DNA of 64,000 nucleotides from Phaeosaccion multiseriatum (taxonomy: Eukaryota > Ochrophyta, other classes): assembly GCA_965112735.1 (NCBI GenBank), contig OZ218962.1, positions 434,001 to 498,000 of the forward strand, given 5' to 3'. Both the position numbers and the translations under genes were made by a program. Of this stretch, positions 55,255-64,000 are shown piece by piece (within the stretch, counting starts at the first letter, position 1; each line of letters begins with the position of its first letter). The notes under the pieces are model-generated. The model saw only the letters and a program-made list of their open reading frames with translations. It was not told the DNA's origin and made no database searches.

Positions 55255-58153
55255 GGGGGGTTGGGATGGGGGATGTCGAGTGGGGGAGAGAAAGAGGGGG
55301 GGGTCACACTGGTAAGTGCGTGCCATGTTGCACACATTTAATGACTGACGACAGAGCGTGTTGCACACACTTCCTCCCCCTCCCCTCACTGCCTCGCTCC
55401 CTCGCTTCTCCCCCTCTCATCTGTCTCCACCCCTCCCTCCAATCCTCAAGTCTCTCGTCTCCCTCCATCCCTCCCCTCTCTCTCTGTCGCCGACCCACTC
55501 ACTGCTTGTAGTGGTATCCCCAGAGCCTGCCGCAGTGCCAACAGACACCGAGCCTGCCCCGCCAGATGCGTCCCCCTCCCCCTCGTGCTTCGTACTGGTG
55601 TGGGGTGTGAAACTCTCAATGATATTCCCATCTCTCAACACGCCGCAGAGCCGGTTGGTCGGGGGCAGCTTCTTCGAATTGACGGGGAGGCTGGTGAACC
55701 ACTGCATAAGCTCAAACACGCTTTGAGGAGAACCTCCCTTCCTCTCCTCCTCCTCCTCCTCCTCCTCCTCCTCATCCCCCCCCTCCCCCGGTAGTGACTT
55801 TCCCCCCCTGCCCCCCACCACGAAGGAAGGGAGCCCTTGGACCAGTCCACCGTCGGAGTCGTCTTCAGGGAAGGTCCCGGTCCGGCCGATGATGATCGGA
55901 TTGGAGGGCATGTCGTCGAGCTTGTAGCTTGTCCAGCACAAGTTGGTTCCGTTGAATACATCCACCTCGCCCGTCAGGCTGAAGAATGCCGCGGCATCCC
56001 TCCCCAGCACGGCGGCCTGCGTGACGCCTCTCACAGATGGCAGCACAAGGCGTGGGATGAGGGCCATCCTGTCCATGTCAAACAGGTCCACAAGCAGGGA
56101 AGAGGAGCCACTGGCGCTCACCCCTCCCGCAAAGAAGGCAATGGGGCGTGTGCTGTCGGCGAATTTGACGTGAATGACGGCCGCCCCCATGCCATAGCGT
56201 GAGTCACTCAGCTGCGCTTCTCCACTCCACGCCCAACTGTCTCCATCCCACACGTCAAGGCGGCTTGATAGAAAGCCGTCCAGTGTAAACCTGCCGCCTG
56301 CGAACAAGCACTTGGGGCCGTAGCAAAGCGTTGCCATGTCGAACCTCGGAATGGGCAGTATGGGGGCCGGGAGGAAAGACCCCTTCACAAGCCCACTCCC
56401 ATCTACGGACTCCTCCCGAAATATGTCAACGGAGGACGTCGCCCTATACACCTTTGCCTCTCCAGCGTATCCAACAAACACGATCCCCCCCGCCACGATG
56501 ACGTGTGGTGTGCGCTGCTGTTGCTGTCCATCGGAGGAGGTGACCATGGGGTCCACAGGGGCCGGGCGCGACCAAAACACACCCGCTGGAGGAGGCAGAG
56601 GAGGGGAAGGGCGGGGACGGGAGGGAGAGTTAAGAGAGAGGGGAGAGAGAGAGAGAAAAAAAGAGGGAGAGAAAGAGAGAGAAGCACCGAAAACGGCCGA
56701 AACTGAAAAAAAGGCAAGAAGACACCCACCCCCATTTAGGTAAGGTTGTGTACTGCACCCTCCATTTTTGTTTGATACTGAGTACTGACGTCCAACTGGA
56801 CGTCAGCACCCACCCACCCACCCACCTGCGGCGCTGTACTTGTCCTCCGAGAGGCGCTCGCTGGTCCACACCGCCACCTCCTCGGGGCCGGGCCCCATAC
56901 TGAACACGTCCAGGGTGCCTGTGGGGCTGCAGTCTTGTACCAGCAGCTGCGATAGAGAGAGGGAGGGCAGGGGAGGGAGGGAGGGAGGGAGGGAGGGAGG
57001 CGAAGGAGTCAGGCGATCAGACTACTCTGGCAGTGAATCGGCTCTACTATGGACAGCAGGCAGTATGCGGCCCCTACTACTCCGCTCACCACCCACCCAC
57101 AGACCCACACCCACTCACCCACCGTCACCCCCACACACTCCCACACCCCCCCACCCCCCCTCGGCCCCACACACCCACACGTCCACACCCACACGCCCAG
57201 ACCACCACCACACCCACCAACAGCCACCTCCCCCCCATCCACTACCATCTCACCTCCTTCTGTGTTCCCTCTTTGGCCTCCGCCCCGCACCCCCCCGCGA
57301 AGTACACCGCCTTGCCGGAGGAGCACGTTGCCATGTCCACTCGAGGCGCGGAGAGGGAGGAGCTGCTCACCGTGGCCACGCCCCGAGAGGTGTCCGCGTT
57401 GAGCTCGTCCTCGGCCTCAGCTTCAGCGTCAGCCTTGGCCGTGAGGATTCCCTCTGCCTTACCCCCCTCCTTCGTCGGCGTGTGAAAAGCGCCTCTCTTC
57501 TTGCTGTTGCTGCTACTGCTACTGCTACTGGTGCTCCTCTTGGCAGCAAGACTGGCGTTCTCGGCGTCGTCCCGCTGCTGCTGTCCATCCCACGTGCCGG
57601 TGCTTGTGGAAGTAGCACCACCACTAAGCTGTCGCTCTCTCGTCATCCCTCCCGTATTCTTCACCACGATGACATCGATATCCCGCGAGAGAGTGGTGTC
57701 CTGGACCACCGCTGAAGAGTCTCCTCCACCAGTTGGTGATACGGCGCTCTCGACCAGCCCCCCCGCAAGGAACAGGACGTCCACCCCGTCTCGGCTGAGC
57801 AGCGCTGCCTTCATCGCGTCTCTTCTCCCGATACTCAGCATCTCCTCCCCTCCTCTCTGGGCGCCGTTGCTGCTACTCTTACCGTCACCGCCGCGTGTGC
57901 TGAGCTGCCGCCAACAGAAGCCCACGTCCACGTCTGAGGCGCTGCTTCCATCGTTTGGACTCCCGCGCACACCGAGGAAGCAGGCTGCCAACAGCAGGGC
58001 CCGACGGAGCAAGGGCCTACTCGTCTCGGGTCGGCTTCCGTAAGCAAGTCCCTTTGGAGAGGAGGCAGTACAGCGCACCCACGAACACGGCCTCGCGGAG
58101 CAAGGGCGTTTCCGCCCAGCCCTTACCCCCCTCTCCTCCCCACCACTCGCCAT
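54265..58153 (-). CDS. FAGG-repeat (kelch-like propeller) membrane protein
   Basis: Five exons on the minus strand: 58153-57254, 56946-56826, 56585-55503, 55185-54932 and 54744-54265. They total 946 codons with all phases closing. After a basic N-terminus, LLRRALLLAACFLGVRG (48-64) is a signal peptide or anchor. The body repeats an L-F-x-AGG strand (VLFLAGGL, AVYFAGGC, VIVAGGIVF, CLFAGGRF, IAFFAGGV), the usual pattern of kelch-type beta-propellers. Two hydrophobic segments follow (ICFILL-like, residues ~713-736, and VAAVCVCVSGSLAACVGAIF, ~761-780). The C-terminal tail is Gly-rich (about 40 Gly from a (CCT/CCA)n tract) and carries an acidic dileucine-like DAPLL (818-822), a possible vacuolar/endosomal sorting signal. 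I do not know the family name. A surface or endomembrane receptor-like role is inferred. Confidence 0.75.
54480..54606. repeat. (CCT/CCA)n coding for poly-Gly
   Basis: In the last exon of the propeller gene, minus-strand Gly codons interrupted by a short Ala run. Confidence 0.9.
55207..55249 (+). repeat. (GT)n dinucleotide repeat
   Basis: In the intron between exons 3 and 4 of the propeller gene; reads (CA)n in gene sense. Confidence 0.92.
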
Positions 58154-58716
58154 CGCTAACTCTCCTAAGCTGCAGCTCTCTTTCCCTTTTCTATCTCTTC
58201 CTCTTTTTTCTTCCCACATCTTTGGGCCCTCAGTTTCCTTCCTCTGCTTTGAGGGCCTAGAGCCCCTGTTGACTACACTGGTTGACGCCCTTTGCCGGCT
58301 CAACTCTGGCCTTCATTCTACTCTCTTTTTTCTCTCCTCTCCCCTCTCTTTGGCATTTGGCGTGCTGTATCTTTCAGTTTCAGTTTCCCGTTGAAATGCG
58401 ATCTCTCACTCTCACGAGATTGATTGACAAGTGTGGGGTGTGGCGGGGGGCGGGGAGGGAGCGTTCATCATCCATCCCCTTATGCGTGTTGGTTGTCTCA
58501 CGTGAAGCATCCTCAACTTGCTGGTCAGATAAAAAAGCACTTGAAACGGGCAAATCAGGGTTAAACCTCAAGGCTAAGAGACGATGTACAATAGAGAGGA
58601 CATAGAGATGTGGTAGGGGGGTTGCCGCAGTTGTCTTGCTTCTGCAGTACTCGGAAGGTAAGGGGTGCTGGACCGCTGCAACGTTTGCAAAAGTCTTGTC
58701 TCTTCCCCCCAAAAAC
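58154..58716. promoter_or_regulatory. shared upstream region of propeller gene and SAP-domain gene
   Basis: 563 bp between divergent ATGs. Bases 58648-58716 are open in the SAP frame and follow an acceptor-like CTTGCTTCTGCAG, so part may be coding (see SAP entry). Confidence 0.4.
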
Positions 58717-59720
58717 ATGAAGAAGGCCCTGGACACACTGACTGCAGCTGCACTGGGTGGGGCTCTCGTCAAAGAGGAGGGCAGCGATGTGAAGCCTGTC
58801 GGTGGGCCCGTAAAGTTTTCGGTGGATGGGGTGTTCATTGGCGAGATGGATGTCCGGCAGCTAAAGGCTGCCTGCAAGAGGCTATCGCTGCCTACCAACG
58901 GCCTGAAGGAGGACCTTCGGAAGCGCCTGGACGCTCGGTTCAGAGGGGCGCCAGTGATGGATCAAGAGGAGAGGCAGGGGTGGGAGGGCGACGACGACGA
59001 CGAGGAGGAGGAGGAGGAGGAGGAGGAGCAAGGTCAAACCCAGACACGGATACTAGCGCCATCACCAGCTCGTGACAGTGACGGCGATGCTGATGTGCCA
59101 AGCCCTAGCCAGAAGGCTGTTGTGAGGGCTGGGCTGTTCTCCATGTCAGTGGGGGGTGAAGAATGGGGAGGAGAAGGGCGCGGGGCCAAAGAGGGCGAGA
59201 GGGGTGCAGGCGACGGCGAGGGGGGAGGGGGGAGAGACGGCGTACAAGCTGCTTGTGCTGCGACGCCAAACAACAAGAAGGGCGACCCACAGCGAAAAGA
59301 GGAGGGAGGGGACAACATCTGGTCCTTTTTTGGCGACATTGGCAAAGGCCTCAACAAGTTCTTAACCCCCAAGCCGAAGCGGAAATCGCTGCAGAAAACT
59401 CCTCCTCGTCCTGCTACTGACACTGCTGCTGGGACCAGGCCCAATGAGGCATCGCGAGTGGTCGAAGAGGGTGTGGGTGTCGCACGGAAGGGAGGGGCGG
59501 TGGAAGAGGAGGAGAGAAAGGAAGAAGGGGTGCAGGAGGGGGCAGCAGCGACTCTCCTGCGCAGAAGCTCCCTACCTGCCCCTCCTCGTCGCTCACATAT
59601 GGTGCACGCCTCTCCGGCAGCAGCAGCACGAGCAACGCCAACTGGCGACGATCACGGAGGAGGAGAGGGAGGAGAAGGAGAAGGAGGAGGAGGAGGAGGA
59701 GGAGGAGGAGAAGAACAAGC

Positions 59721-59790
<70 letters not shown>

Positions 59791-62342
59791 GAACAACAAC
59801 AACAACAACTACAACACCAGCTCCAACTACAACCGCAACAACAACAAGAAGGCAGAGAAGGAGGCGGAATAGGAGAAGTAGGCGGAGGAGGAGGAGGAGG
59901 AGGAGGAGGAGGAGGAGAGCGAGGAGAAGAAGGAGGAGCAGGAGGAGGAGGAGGAGGAGGAGGAGCACGAGAAGAAGAACAAGAACAACAAGAAAGAGCA
60001 GCAGCAGGAGGAGGAGACGGAGGAGGGGAAGCATCAGCAACAGCAAGAGGAGGAGGAGCAGCAGCGGGAGGAGGGGGAGGAGAAGGAGGGGGTGTTGTGG
60101 GCAGAGTGGGGGTGGAGAGTGTCTTCTCGTCCACCAGTAGCGCCGACGGCGGCTTCAGTCCTCCTGTGTCCTTCGAAAGACTGCCGTTGCGTGGGGAGAG
60201 GGGCTACTCGGGACTGCAGGAGGGCAGAGAGTCGGTGGTCTCTCCATCGTCAGTGGTACCGATCCCTCTCGCCTCGCCTGTTGTAGCCGCCCTTTCCGAG
60301 GTGCACGACGCGAAGGAGCATGGAGAGGAGGACAGGGAGGAGGAGGAGGAGGAGGAGGAGGAGGAGGAGGAGGAGGAGGAGGAGGAGGAGGAGGAGGAGG
60401 AGGAGGAGGAGGGGGAGGAGCAGGAGGAGGAGGAGAGGAAAGGAGAGGAGGAGATTAGGAAGCCGCAGGACCAGCAACAACAGGAGTTTGTATCGCAGCA
60501 GCCGAAGGATGAGGAGGGGGGGGGGGAAGAGAAGGCGGAGGAGGAGCAGGCGAAGGAGGTACAGGAACAGCCGCGGCATTTGGTGGTACAGCAGGAGGCA
60601 GAGGCAGAGGACCGGGAAGAGACGGAAGCGCAGCAGCCGGAGAAGGAGGTACAGGAGCAGCAGTTGGCAATGCAGGAGCAGCAGTTGGCAATGCAGGAGC
60701 AGACAGAGGCGTGGGAGGGGGAAGAGAACTCAGAGGAGCAGCACAACAAGGCGGTGCACGAGCAGGACCAGCAGCAGCAGGAGGGGGAGGGGGCGGAGGA
60801 GGGGGAAGAGAAGGAAGCGAAGCAGCCGGAGAAGGAGGTACAGGACCAAGGGTTGGTGATAGAGCTGCAGCAGACAGAGGCGGAGGAGGAGGAAGAGAAT
60901 GAAGAGCAGCAGGAGCAGAAGCAGCGAGAGGCGGAGGAGGGGAAAGAGAAGGAAGGGCGGCAGAAGGAGCAGCGGCAGAAGCAGCAGCAGGACCACGACG
61001 ATGACGAGGAGGAGGAGGAGGGGCAACAGGAGAAGGAGGCAAAGGAGCAGCAGCATCATTTGGTGATACAGCAGCAGGCAGAAGCGGGGGGGGAGATGGA
61101 GAAGGGAGCGCAGCAACAGAACGAGCAGTTGGTAATACCGCAGCAGCAAGAGGGAGGGGAGGGGGAGCAAGGGGAAGGGGGAGGAGAGCAAGAGGGCGAC
61201 CAAGAGGTAATTCACACTGGAGAGTGTGAAGAGGGCATTCGGGGGGGCGCTGACCATGGTGGCTGTAGTGACGGCCCTACAGGCATGGGAAGTGAGGAGG
61301 GTGCGGAGGGCGGGGAGGAGGGGAAGGAGGAGGAGGAGGAGGAGGAGGGGGAGGAGAAGCAGGGGCAGGAGAAGGAGGAGGAGGAGGAGGAGGAGGAGGA
61401 GTGGGAGAAGAAGGAGCAGAAGAAGGAGGAAGAGTGGGAGAAGAAGGAGAGGGAGGAGGAGGGGGAGGGGAGGGAGGCGTCTCTTGGCCCGATGCCGTGG
61501 GAGGAGGACGACGGAGGAGAGGGGGAGGGGCTGGCAGGGGACGATGACGATGAGAGGGAGTGGGGCTGTTCGTTAGAGAAGCGGCTCTTTCCCAAGTACG
61601 CAACCGCACACGCCATCTTGTCGCCCTACATTAGTAAGCTCTCTCTCGGCCACAGCCACGGCAACAGCGGGGTGTACGGGGTGTCAGGAGCAGCAGGGGC
61701 AGCAGGGGCAGCAGGGGCAGGAGGAGGGATGGCAGGGAGTGGGGGAGGCATGTCATGGCGAGGGGGGAGGCCGCCAAACGGGATGAAGGGCAGCGGCTCG
61801 CACGGGGCCTCGCTGAACGCCTCTCTGGCGGATAAGGTGCGATGGAGAGGGGTTTTGGGTTTGTGTTGGTTTATTGTTAGATGGTTTGTTGGTTAGTTGG
61901 TCACTTCCATCAGCGATTGGGGGGTGAGACTGACTACGCGGAAACGTGGGGTTTGGGTTGGCTTGGGATTTGAGCTTGGAGGCCGTGTGTGAGAGTGAGT
62001 AACTGAGGGGGTAAGGGGAGGGCATTTGTACAGTGGTGTCAGGAGGTGCCTCATAGGTGTCTCAGGAGGAAAGTCAATAGGTGTCAGGTGATGGGTTGGA
62101 GGGCATCAATCACTCGTATCAGGTGTCTCATGTTAGGGCCTTCCACCCCTTCCCGCGTGTGCCCATCCACCCGCGTTGCTGCCTTACCCCCACCCCCACT
62201 CACTCACGCCCTCCCGTCCTCCCTTCTTGTCGGCCACAGCTGACCTTCCTAGTGGGGTGCGTGCGCACGAACGCGGAGCACCAACCCGGCCACCGCAGGG
62301 GAGACAGGGGGCGGACTATGCCCGGTGCGAGAGCATCAGTAT

Positions 62343-62373
<31 letters not shown>

Positions 62374-63273
62374 AGCAGCAACAGCAGCTTCGCGGCGGTA
62401 CTCGTCTTCTACTTCCTCCTCTTCTGCTTCTCGATCACGGCAGCAGCCCCCCCAGAGAGCTACCACCACCACTCACAGATCGACAACCAATACGCGCAGC
62501 AGCAACAGCGGCCACAACAAGAGCAGCTCCACATCCGTGCAAGCTCGAACAGTGAGAGGTAGGACAGAGACAGAGACACAAGAGAGAGAGCGCGCACTTC
62601 ACCTTTGCTTGACGTGGCTAATGTGAATGGATCGTCGTGGGAAGTTGTCTTTGTTTTTAGAAATGCATCGTAGATTCCCCTCCCCCACTCCCCCCCTTCC
62701 CCTTTACTCCACTTGTTTGTGATTGATGACCCATCCGCTCCTGTATTCGTCGTCTCATCTATACCTACTTACTCGCTTCATTCATTGCTTGACTGTGTGC
62801 CCCGCGCTCACTTCACAGGACGAAGAAGCTCGGAGATCGTGCGGCCGTCGGCCATCGCGGATCGCAGCAGAGGGTTCACTCCGCGGAGCCACTCCCCCAT
62901 GCAACGGGCGTCGGCAAGGGCGGGTGCGGCCCACTATCCCGTGCATTCCCCCTCTTCATCGGTAGGTAGCTCGAGCGCTACTAGCGCCACCATCAGTTGT
63001 GGTAGGAGGAGGAGAAGGACAGAGGCAGCAGGCGGTGGAACAGGTGGTGGGGGAGTTGGTGATACAGCAGCAGGAGGAGGAGGAGTGATGCAGACGAGGA
63101 GAAGCAGAGTCGGGAGCGGCGGCAGCTCCGTCGGGAGTGGTAGCAGTTCCGTCAGTGGGGGCGACAGGTGGGAGAAGGCTGCGAGAAAGGGAGCAGTTGG
63201 TGATACACGTGGCCGCCCTTCCTCTATTCAGCGCCCTACGCCCACTAAGAGGCAGGGAGGATTACCGGATTAG
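58717..63273 (+). CDS. SAP-domain protein with very long acidic/Gln-rich region
   Basis: Three exons, 58717-61836, 62240-62558 and 62819-63273, in phase; 1,297 residues from ATG 58717. The frame stays open upstream to an acceptor-like CTTCTGCAG at 58647 (YSEGKGCWTAATFAKVLSLP), so a 5' exon may be missing. A SAP DNA-binding domain is at residues ~44-74 (MDVRQLKAACKRLSLPTNGL, KEDLRKRLDARF). It is followed by an IWSFFGDIGKGLNKFLTPKP segment, poly-Gln from (CAA)n, poly-Gly, poly-Glu and five or more ~30-residue Glu/Gln units carrying LVIQQ or LAMQEQ. The C-terminus is basic and Ser/Arg-rich, with two VGDT peptides from the dispersed element. SAP domains bind AT-rich DNA in chromatin and RNA processing factors. 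The specific function is unknown. Confidence 0.72.
59714..59800 (+). repeat. (CAA)n coding for poly-Gln
   Basis: SAP-domain gene exon 1, about 29 codons with few interruptions. Confidence 0.9.
60338..60415 (+). repeat. (GAG)n coding for poly-Glu
   Basis: SAP-domain gene exon 1, about 25 codons. Confidence 0.92.
61060..61072 (+). repeat. dispersed element, exact core copy
   Basis: TTGGTGATACAGC coding for LVIQQQ in the SAP-domain gene; degenerate copies coding for the same peptide are at 60583, 60663, 60684, 60852 and 61129. Confidence 0.85.
63056..63068 (+). repeat. dispersed element, exact core copy
   Basis: TTGGTGATACAGC read in another frame (GVGDTAAGG) in the last exon of the SAP-domain gene. 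A near copy at 63197 (TTGGTGATACACG) reads AVGDTRG. Confidence 0.85.
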
Positions 63274-63580
63274 CAGCGCAATACATGTGAAAGCTACACC
63301 TACACACTGTAATGGGTAATAGAATAATAGAGGCAAGACGTACCCCCCTCCGAGAGGAAGAAGAGAGTGCGGCACGATGAAACTCACAACTGGCACCCAT
63401 TCGTAATGAACTGCCACTGGAAACTGACCCTCGTCAGCAGGGACAGAATCAGGGACACCAAAGACAACACAGAGAGAGACAAAGAGAGCACAGAGAGAGA
63501 GAGATGAACTAAGCATATATAGATACAAAGAGAGCGAGAGCGCGTGGAAAGACAAAGAGGGAGAGAGGAGAGAGAAAACG
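63274..63580. other. spacer between SAP-domain gene and SDR gene
   Basis: 307 bp. GAGA-rich from 63470 to 63575, directly before the next start codon; no TATA box seen. Confidence 0.5.
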
Positions 63581-64000
63581 ATGTTTGTGTCGGCTGCACG
63601 AGGTTTGTTCCGCCGCCCTGCAGCAGCTGCCTACATTCCCTCGGGAAGGGCTCTGTCCACCGCAGCAGCGCCCAAAGTGGTCGTCTTCGGAGGCAACGGT
63701 TTCGTCGGGCAGCGCGCAGTGAGGTGGGTATGACCCCGCTTGGTCCCTTGTTCCCCCAGCCTCTTCTCACTCTGCTCTTGGCCTCCCTCCAAAAGGTACC
63801 TCTTAAACAAAGGGTGCAGCGTGGTGAGCATCAACAGGTCAGGCCAGCCCAGCGGGAAGGGGGGGGTAGACGGCTGGACAAAGCACCCCAACCTCCAATG
63901 GGTAGCCGCTGATGTATTCGAGCCAGAGACATACGCCAGTGAGCTAACTGGGGCTTCAGGTGCAATTCACGCCATCGGAGCATTCGGCAACAACGACTTC
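63581..64000 (+). CDS. mitochondrial NAD(P)-binding SDR, NDUFA9/Coq11-like (truncated by window edge)
   Basis: Exon 1 63581-63723 and exon 2 from 63796, joined in phase (VR, then YLLNKG); the right end is cut by the window. The N-terminus (MFVSAARGLFRRPAAAAYIP) is Arg/Ala/Ser-rich without acidic residues, like a mitochondrial presequence. The Rossmann start VVVFGGNGFVGQRAV has the GxxGxxG motif of extended/atypical short-chain dehydrogenases. Then come VVSINRSGQPSG, WVAADVFEP and GAIHAIGAFG. This order is typical of the NDUFA9 (complex I) and Coq11 (ubiquinone synthesis) group; with only 115 residues visible I cannot choose between them. Confidence 0.82.

Noticed and set aside
14908-63206. 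TTGGTGATACAGC as a retrotransposon primer-binding site
   Set aside because: It superficially resembles the TGGTATCAGAGC primer site for initiator tRNA, but base order differs and no LTRs or reverse-transcriptase fragments flank any copy.
1-64000. tRNA, rRNA or CRISPR-like arrays
   Set aside because: No GGTTCGANTCC box with a cloverleaf, no rRNA-like stretch, and no regularly spaced repeats with unique spacers were found by eye.

Overview
The window is nuclear DNA of a eukaryote with compact, GC-rich, intron-bearing genes (GT-AG introns, mostly 100-400 bp; exons as short as 9 nt). The plastid-type FtsH protease at 48.6-53.5 kb begins with a short hydrophobic signal-like stretch followed by an S-A-E-A-F site. 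That is the kind of bipartite leader used by algae with secondary red-type plastids, so a photosynthetic stramenopile (ochrophyte) is the best fit. I cannot name the species. No operons, RNA genes, CRISPR arrays or intact transposons were seen.

Layout, left to right: FHA-RRM RNA-binding protein (-, runs off the left edge); ankyrin-repeat protein (+); COG0523/CobW GTPase (-); COP9 signalosome subunit 6 (+); NEDD8-activating enzyme regulatory subunit NAE1 (+); KH-domain protein (-) and its broken copy carrying an ~844-bp GAA.TTC expansion (-); secreted Cys-rich protein (-); AP-3 mu adaptor subunit (+); Lys/Glu-rich nuclear-type protein with an internal repeat (-); a 3,401-residue acidic low-complexity protein (-); small PEMT/ICMT-like methyltransferase (+); E2F-associated phosphoprotein homologue (-); BMT5-like rRNA methyltransferase (+); doubtful small membrane protein (-); plastid FtsH (+); FAGG-repeat (kelch-like) membrane protein (-); SAP-domain protein (+); and the start of a mitochondrial NAD(P)-binding SDR (+). 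Exon joins were worked out by hand from splice sites and reading-frame closure. For NAE1, CSN6, AP3M, FtsH, the propeller protein, the Cys-rich protein and EAPP, all phases close exactly.

Many neighbours are head-to-head and share 120-580 bp of upstream DNA. CSN6 and NAE1, which act in opposite directions on cullin-NEDD8, sit next to each other on the same strand.

Three genome-wide features stand out. (1) A short dispersed element, core TTGGTGATACAGC, occurs at least ten times exactly and dozens of times in degenerate form. It lies in introns and exons, on both strands and in different reading frames. (2) Introns tend to be purine-rich after the donor and pyrimidine-rich before the acceptor, often as long simple repeats that could pair. 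(3) A second motif family, GGATGGCAGTGG / CCACTGCCATCC, recurs in introns and spacers. Triplet and tetranucleotide repeats are abundant, with the GAA.TTC tract at 19.67-20.51 kb the most extreme.
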